From Ganoderma boninense (lineage: Eukaryota > Basidiomycota > Agaricomycetes > Polyporales > Polyporaceae), in contig CM035313.1 of the NCBI GenBank assembly GCA_002900995.3, positions 3,348,001 to 3,412,000 of the forward strand: 64,000 nucleotides of DNA, written 5' to 3'. The notes beneath the pieces were generated by a model. That model was not told where the DNA came from. It ran no database searches and saw only the letters and a list, made by a program, of their open reading frames with translations. Below, one piece after another: positions 57,715 to 64,000 of this stretch. The translations under genes were made by a program, and so were the position numbers. The number at the start of each line of letters is the position of its first letter. Position 1 is the first letter of the stretch.

Positions 57715-58766
57715 GGCGATCGGAAAGAGCAGACGACGCAGTTGGTAAAGTATTGTCGCTTATATATATGAGACGAAGCGCGTCTAGGACTAGTGTACCC
57801 GAGTCGATGGAGTGCCGTGCGAGCTTGAAGACAGACCGCCCGAGGGTTGTGATCATTCTCCCGGTCCACACGGGAGACATGTGGCCGACGCAGGGATTAG
57901 GAAGCAGGAGCCCGCCCGGAGCTAGTCAACTCGCACAGCTTCGTTAGTATTGCGCCCACATTTCGTGGACAGCTCGCATATCCGGTGACGTAGGCGGAGT
58001 GCTGGAAGGTGCTCCAAGGTGGTCCCGTGGTACCTGGGCAGGGTACTCAATGCAGTTTCATAATTGAATTGGGGTGGATCGGGGTCAGTTCCCGAAGATC
58101 CTAGCCCGAAAACGCCCTTCGACGCCTTTGAGCGAGGGATGCGGGAGTGCGGAGGAAGTAGGAGACTGGAGAGGCTGAGGCCAACTCGAGAGTCGGCGAG
58201 GGCGACATTCTCCGGAACGTGAGCCAATGGGAGTGTGGGAATATGCTCCAGCCCGGCGCCGCCCAGCGCCGGCCCTTCCAACTTCGGCCAACTGCCGCAC
58301 ACTCCGCCGCTAGATTGTTTTTTCGACTCTCGCCCACCACGTACGTACCCTCTTTCATCTATTGCGCTCAATGTTACAGGCAGACAGCCAGCTCAAATCT
58401 CAGCATATTGCAGCCGTGTGTCATGAGAGCATGAGTGTGTAGCTGTGGCAGTTTTCTTGAAACACAGCCTCTTCACCTCGTGCACACCACACCTATCAAC
58501 CGAGTCAAGGACGGTGCCGGTCGAATGGCCAAGTGATCTTGGGGATTCCACAACCTGACCTGTGTTTTAATCTTGTACTGACTCCTCCGAATCTTTCTCG
58601 GCTTACGGCGCGTTGCTAACAACGGACCTAGAATAATAAATAATTTGCGATACTTGTGCCTGCTGCTCAATAAGCTGGCTGGTCAATATTGTTCTTTGTC
58701 TGCGTTATGGGAACGCACTTTTTTCTTGTTACTGACAACCACCGACGTGTCCTGTAGCTACAGAGG
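57715..58766. promoter_or_regulatory. Divergent region upstream of member 2 and F-box copy 4
   Basis: TATATATAT at 57760-57769 for the - strand gene. A TGAGCCAATGGGAG element near 58217 starts a segment with similarity to the one upstream of F-box copy 5. Confidence 0.5.
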
Positions 58767-60015
58767 ATGGCTGAAGCATGCCCTAGCACCCGCATCGTTC
58801 CATCAACGTTCAACCTTTTGCTGGCACCCCAAGGTATCCAACGCTCAGTCCTTCTCGCGTTGTACATCAGGGAACTCATGATCTGCAGGCAGGTAAACGT
58901 GACAGTCATAAATTCACATTTCACAATCCAGCATTAACGTTCTTCTGTACTGCGCATAGACATGCCACGCCCTCAACAATCTAGTGACGTCGCCATCCGG
59001 TATAAGCTCGCCCTGATGCACGCAGAACGACTCGACGGCACAAGGTACCCCGTCGCCGTGATAGACCGCTTGACAGCCCTGCAGAAGCATCTCGATACCT
59101 TTCACACCGGGCACTATCCGCTGAATACACCGGCACGACAGTTGAGAGACACTGCCGCCTGATATTCCATGCCCACGTCGTAGGAGGCCGTAGTCGTCTC
59201 CTCGACGTCGCTGCTCATCTACCCGATCGACCGCGCCCTTACAGAGCACGCCCCGCCCTCCTCCCGCGACACCGTAGCATGCATCCTCCAGCTCCTCGCG
59301 TGGTCCCCAGACGTCATCGACGAGCACGGCCCCAGGACCTCGAGCTACATTCAGTTTCCCCCTCCCCCGTCCCGCACCACGACGACCGCCCGCTCTTCCA
59401 GCACGACCCCGCCCTGTCCGTGCTCACGCTCTACCTCGACTTCCGCGTCACCACCCGCACGCGCGCCATCGTCCACGACCAATACGTAATCTTCATCCCC
59501 ATCTCCATGCTCCTCGGCGTCCAGGCACAGGTCGGAACGTCGGGCCCCCGCAGAGTCATAGAGTCACGGTGCAATGGGACGAGTGGGGCCTGGCGGGCAT
59601 GCGCGTCGTCCGGCGGTGCACGGTCTCGCCGTTCGGGTGTGCGGCCACGCTCACGGCTTGGCTGGGGCGTCGCGCCGTGCTCAGGGTCTTCGTCTTCGAC
59701 GTGCACCCATGGGCGCGGCAGCCTGAGAGCCCCGTGCAGGACGACGATAGTAGTCCTGGGCTCGGACGTGGGGGAGACGCTGGTGTTCCAGGATGAGATC
59801 AACTGCAGGACGGCCTTCCCGTGCGAGTGCACGGCTGTGCACGGTGCAGGACGTCCCGCTGGATACTTACGACGGAGTGGGCCCGGGCGGCGAGGGCGGT
59901 GCTGGCGGAGGACGGGCTCGTTCTTGTGGTGAGTGCTTGTGTTGACCCTGTGTGCCGCCAAGCTCGTTTTGAGTGGAGTCGTTGTCTGTAGAGCCCCGCG
60001 AAGAACGTCGCTTGA
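58767..60015 (+). pseudogene. F-box/beta-propeller-like family, copy 4 (internally deleted)
   Basis: The start gives MAEACPSTRIVPSTFNLLLA with the F-box (GIQRSVLLALYIRELMICRQ). Exon 2 (TCHALNNLV, SDVAIRYKLALMHAERLDG, RLTALQKHLDTFHTGHYPLN) then runs directly into the start of exon 4 (HCRLIFHAHVV-like), so the WRP and YSL segments and exon 3 are deleted. Stops and frame changes follow at that junction, after QFPPPP and after SRCNG. Later fragments match (DDRPLFQHDPALSVLTLYLD, QWDEWGLAGMRVVRRCTVSP, RAVLRVFVFDVHPWARQ). The terminal exon (59992-60015) gives SPAKNVA. Closest to copy 5. Confidence 0.8.
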
Positions 60016-60832
60016 GCTCCTGTGGATGGGGGCCTGCTTGTGCCGTCACATTGAGCTCGAGGGCTAAGTACTCCGACGCTCGCACCTGGCCCTTGGGTAT
60101 CTGAGATGGTTCCCTAGAACGCTCGTTTTGCGGGCATTGAATGGGGAGGCGGGTTGTGACAAGGAGGGCGTCGATGGCGTAGACGTGATGGTACTCGGCC
60201 GCTCGTACAGGATAGTGTGCTTGACATTCCCTTCTGCGGAGAGGCACTACGCAGCCTCAACGTTCAACGTTCATCCCCGGAAGACAGAATAATCTTCCGA
60301 AGCATGAGCCAATGGGAGCATGCCAACATATCCCCGGCGCCCGCCTGGTCGGAGCGCCAGGCATTCCGCCGTCTCCGGCCAAAATCGATCCCACCTTCCC
60401 CCCGGCGGACCACGTACGGGTCCATGAGCTCACTGTACCTGTGTCGAGTTCTTGTCTGTTAGGTGCGTACCCTGTACATCCATTACACTCAACGCTACAG
60501 GTCGACGGCCAACTTAAATACAACTTTGCATCTCGGCGCGCTACGGTCACTTGTCATAAGCGTATTACTATCAAGGGCTTGGCCTCATCACCCCGCGTAG
60601 ACTTGAACCAATCTAGAGGGCGCCCACAGACTGGCTAAGCGATCACGAGTTTCTATGGCGTGACTCATACTCCAGCTTTATCCAACTCTTCTCTGGGCCT
60701 TTTGAACCCCTGATAACATCAAACCAAAGTACGTACTTACCAGACATGCGGGCTTGAGCATATCTTGTGCTGGCTGCATTGTTGTAACCCATGCTTCTTG
60801 TTTCTGATAACCACCAATGTGTCCTCAACAGG
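60016..60832. promoter_or_regulatory. F-box copy 5 upstream region
   Basis: A TGAGCCAATGGGAG element at about 60304 begins a block that resembles the block upstream of copy 4 (near 58217). It includes ACCACGTACG and a later CAACGCTACAGG stretch; the distances to the start are similar (about 530-550 bases). Confidence 0.5.
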
Positions 60833-62605
60833 ATGGCCGAACCATCTCCTACCACCCATCTCGTTCTCTCAACCTTCAACCTTTTGCAGGCACCACAAGA
60901 TGTCCAACGTTCAGTCCTTCTCGCGATGCATAGCAGGGAGCTCGTAATTTGCGGGCGGGTACGCCACAGAATATGATAGCAACGTCCCGCAGAAACTGCC
61001 ACTGATACTCTTCTACCGTGCGCAGATCTGTACCTCCCTCAAGAGCCTCATCAATAATGACATCGCCATCCGATACAAACTCGCTCTGGCGCGCACGGGA
61101 CGAATCGACGGCGCAAGCTCCGTTCCCATTGTAGACCGTTTGACCGCCCTGAGGAACTATCGCGACGCTTTCAGTGCCGGAGGCCATCCGCTCAGGCGTG
61201 CGCCACTACATCCTTTCGGCTCTTTGCCGAGTCGCTCGCGCATGCCGTCGTTCGTCTTCGAGGACAGTGTCCCTCTTTGGCGACCTGCGGCTACCTTTTC
61301 CGGCACCGAGGAGCTCAAGATCACTCACACCGTGCAAAGACTCGGGCTGGAGGGACACCGCGGCGGCAGTTGCGTCGTAGATCCCGCCCAGGACCTGTTG
61401 GTGTTCTCGAGAAGGGTCACCAATCACAATCCTCTGTGCGTCCGGTTCACTGGATTGGAATACGCTCGTGGGCTTGAACTAACATTCGATCGTCTCGCAG
61501 GCAGGTCACAACGGAAGTCTGCATATACTCTCTGAGCCAAGGACGACCACACCCTCTCGCAACTCGGACCTACATTAGGTCGAACTTAAAGTCCCAATAT
61601 CCATTGTATACTGAAATTGCCGATGACCTCCAGATCCTCGGAGACCTACTCGCCTGGAATCTCTTAGACGGAAGACAGCACGAAATGAGGGTTTTCAACT
61701 GGAAAACCGGCGTAACGGTCTGGGTACGTCCCTGGATTAAGCTCAAAGGCGACCACAGGCAGGGCTAACCTTCATCCATTCCGTCCCAGGAACTCACCAC
61801 CGCGACAGTGGTGTGGTGGCACTGCCGCCTGATATCCCCACGCCACGTCGTCGTCGTCGCCGTCAAGTCGCTGCTCATCTACACGCTCGACCGCACCCTC
61901 AAAGAGCACGCCCCACCCTCCTCCCCAGACACAGCCTCGTGCGTCCTCTCGCTCCCCGCGTGGTCAGGGAACGTCACCGAGCCGAACTTCCCCGCGACCA
62001 CGAGCTACATCCACTTCCCCCCCGCCCCAGGCCCGACCGACCGCCCGCTCTTCCAGCACGACCCGGCCCTGACGGTGCTCGCGCTCTACCTCGAGTTCGG
62101 CGTCGCCGGCACCCCCGCCCGGCGCACCGTCGCCCACGAGCAGTACGTGCTCTTCGTCCCCGTCGCCACGCTCACTGCACAGGCCGACCTCTCCGTCCCC
62201 GCCGCCCTACCCCCAGCCGCGTCCCCTGTCCCGCGAGCCGTCCCGTGGGAGGCGTGGGGCCCCACGGGGACGCGGCTCGTGCGCCCAATGTCCCGATGCA
62301 CAGTCTCGTCGTTCGGGTGCACGGTCGCGCTTACGCAGACGCAGTGGGCGGGGCCGCACGCCACGCTCAGCGTCTGCGTCTTCGACGTGCACCCGTGGGC
62401 GCGGCCCAGCCGGGGCGCGAACGCGGCGGTGAAGGGGCTGGTGTGCGTGGCGGAGACGCTGCGGGAAACCCCTGCGTTCAAGCTCGAGGGCGGGGTGCGG
62501 ACGGCGTTCCCGTGCGAGTTTACGCGGCGGGACGTCCCGCTGGAGACGCGAGAGCTGTATGCGCGGGTTGTGCTGGCGGAGGACGGGCTCGTGCTTGTGG
62601 GGTGA
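60833..62605 (+). CDS. F-box/beta-propeller-like family, copy 5
   Basis: Intact + strand member. Exon 1 (60833-60958): MAEPSPTTHLVLSTFNLLQA with F-box PQDVQRSVLLAMHSRELVIC. Exon 2 (from 61026): CTSLKSLINNDIAIRYKLAL, ARTGRIDGASSVPIVDRLTA, SVPLWRPAATF, CVVDPAQDLLVFSRR. Exon 3: VCIYSLSQGRPHPL, ILGDLLAWNLLDGRQHEMRV, NWKTGVTVW. Exon 4: CRLISPRHVVVVAVKSLLIY, RCTVSSFGCTVAL, SVCVFDVHPWAR, GGVRTAFPCEFTRRDVPLET and AEDGLVLVG before a TGA at 62603-62605. Other copies splice a tiny last exon here. A weak GTGATC donor 2 bases into that Gly codon, with an acceptor near 62697, could instead give a TPAACD-like end. Confidence 0.82.
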
Positions 62606-63188
62606 TCCCGATTCCCGACTCGGATTCCATCCCCGCGAATGTCGATGTCTGCGGTGCGCTGCGAGCTCCGCCTGGTCTTGGAGTTTGCGTTTACAGGACC
62701 CCGGCTGCTTGTGATTGAACTCGATCCCGCGGACTCACGGGGACTGAGGCACACTCGGCAGTCATTATATGCGAATGTCGCTGCTCTTAGACCCTGTATA
62801 ATATCCCTAGAATCTCCCTTGTCACTGGTCTGTGTGTGCCGTAAGTTGGTTGATTCCCCCAGTGCTTAATTTTTGGCATTGAGTGCGAGGAGAGTGGCAC
62901 GGGCTATGGCGAGGGCAGCGTCACGGGTGTGCCAGGCATCACCTTGCCATTCGTGCAGACATTTGAATATCATATTGCTCACAATCCGCAGCTTCCCCGG
63001 GTTCCAAGTATCCCACAGTATGGTTGTCGACACAGCGTCGTCCAGGACATTCCTTCGCCTTTAAGCGGTCGCCGACATCGACGCCTCCTGTCTGTGCATC
63101 TCATTGTCGGGTGCGTCTCTGACACTATGTGGTGTGGATCAAGGAGAAACATCGACTGACGAGCTTTTAGGCTGACGCGACGTGGGCA
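62606..63188. other. Intergenic between F-box copies 5 and 6
   Basis: Nothing recognised apart from the possible alternative last exon of copy 5 near 62697. Confidence 0.4.
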
Positions 63189-64000
63189 ATGGCGAGCCCG
63201 CTACTCAACATCCCAGAAGATGTTCGCATTCGTATCCTTCTTGCCTTAGACTTCGTTTCGCTCTTGAGATGCAAGGCGGTAAGCGTTCAAATTATATATA
63301 TGTTAATTTCATACCGTTAATGTCCTTTACACCCAGCTATGCCGCGGCATCGGGGACCTCATCAACAACACCGTCGAAATCGAATATAAACTCGCACTCG
63401 CGCGGGCCGGAAAGGTTGAGCTGGGAAAAAACCGCCTCTGCATCGCCGATCGCCTCCAAGCCTTGCGAAATCCCTCCGACACCACCGCTGCTGCGCCCTC
63501 CCTGGACACCTTGCCGTACATACCGCTGCCCGACGAAGTCGTCCCGCATTGGCCTGACGTGACGGACGGATTCATTCCCCACCTAACCAACTACCGCACA
63601 GATCTCGTCCTCTGGCGTCCAGTCCTCAATCCAGGACCCCGAGGTGCCCGAGAACAGAGGCTATCCATTCCAGCGGTCATGTCCCACCTCTCCGCGGACT
63701 CGTTCAGGGTACCGCCTGCCGTGATGTGCGCGCTGGCCGTGGACGTCGCCCAGGACCTGCTCGTGTTCTCGCGACCCGCGCGACCAGAAATGTGGGTAGC
63801 CGAACAGCCTAGACGTAGATGGGCGGTGAATGGTTATCGGGCTACGCTAATGTTTATATTTTGTTTTCCCTCTTTCTCATCCACAGAGCCCCAGCGGAAT
63901 GCTGTGTGTACTCGATCAGCGAGGGCGGGCCCCACCCGAAGGCTGGCGGCCTGCGTCCATTCAGAATTCCATTCCAGTCCATGATAAGCGACGACGGATT
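63189..64000 (+). CDS. F-box/beta-propeller-like family, copy 6 (cut by window edge)
   Basis: Exon 1 gives MASPLLNIPEDVRIRILLAL and DFVSLLRCKA (F-box). Exon 2: LCRGIGDLINNTVEIEYKLA, LARAGKVELG, LVLWRPVLNPG and LAVDVAQDLLVFSRPA. Exon 3 begins AECCVYSISEGGPHPKAGGL and runs to the window edge. Divergent from copies 4 and 5 but with the same exon layout and the DVAQDLLVFS signature. Intact as far as visible; the rest of the gene lies outside the window. Confidence 0.8.

Noticed and set aside
61813..62718. 301-residue + strand open frame
   Set aside because: Alternative frame of exon 4 of F-box copy 5, whose true frame matches copies 1-3.
1..64000. Search for tRNA, rRNA, CRISPR and intact transposons
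   Set aside because: No cloverleaf-type conserved boxes, no regularly spaced direct repeats, and no reverse transcriptase or transposase motifs were found by eye; a tRNA scan would be needed to exclude a missed tRNA.

Overview
The window looks like nuclear DNA of a wood-decay-type agaricomycete (Basidiomycota; Polyporales is a guess). Genes are split by many short GT-AG introns of about 55-65 bases. The gene content fits: 40S ribosomal protein S2 (uS5), Zn2Cys6 regulators with a fungal-specific transcription factor domain, a secreted GH10 xylanase, a pepsin-type secreted protease, a DUF6535 membrane protein and an expanded F-box family. I saw no rRNA, tRNA, CRISPR array, intact transposon or bacterial operon. 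Names rest on motifs read by eye and on comparing paralogues inside the window; no database was searched.

Layout. 0.2-1.1 kb: RPS2. 2.2-12.0 kb: two paralogous Zn2Cys6 regulators (A on +, B on -) lying tail to tail. 13.1-17.7 kb: GH10 xylanase and aspartic protease, both - strand and secreted. 18.7-22.1 kb: a probable nuclear protein of unknown family and a small acidic protein. 22.8-28.9 kb: an F-box/WD-like protein and a DUF6535 membrane protein. 28.9-35.6 kb: HAD dehalogenase-like gene, MORG1/WDR83-type WD40 gene and two tandem aldo-keto reductases. 36-43 kb: three - strand copies of an F-box/beta-propeller-like family, the middle one a pseudogene. 45.7-47.5 kb: second member of the unknown nuclear family. 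51 kb: relic of the F-box family. 52.2-53.6 kb: arrestin-like protein. 54-57.7 kb: tandem pair of Gly/Tyr-rich low-complexity proteins, one ending in a possible CaaX box. 58.8-64 kb: three more F-box family copies on + (pseudogene, intact, and one cut by the window edge).

The main theme is local duplication. Five families are present more than once (regulators 2, nuclear proteins 2, aldo-keto reductases 2, Gly/Tyr-rich proteins 2, F-box family 7), with clear birth-and-death in the F-box family. The second theme is gene architecture. Three 6-nt micro-exons are needed to complete conserved motifs: the third zinc-binding cysteine in both regulators, and the residues before WDVVNE in the xylanase. 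The F-box family ends in a tiny conserved last exon. Regulator B lies just downstream of the xylanase gene, which makes a regulatory link possible but unproven.
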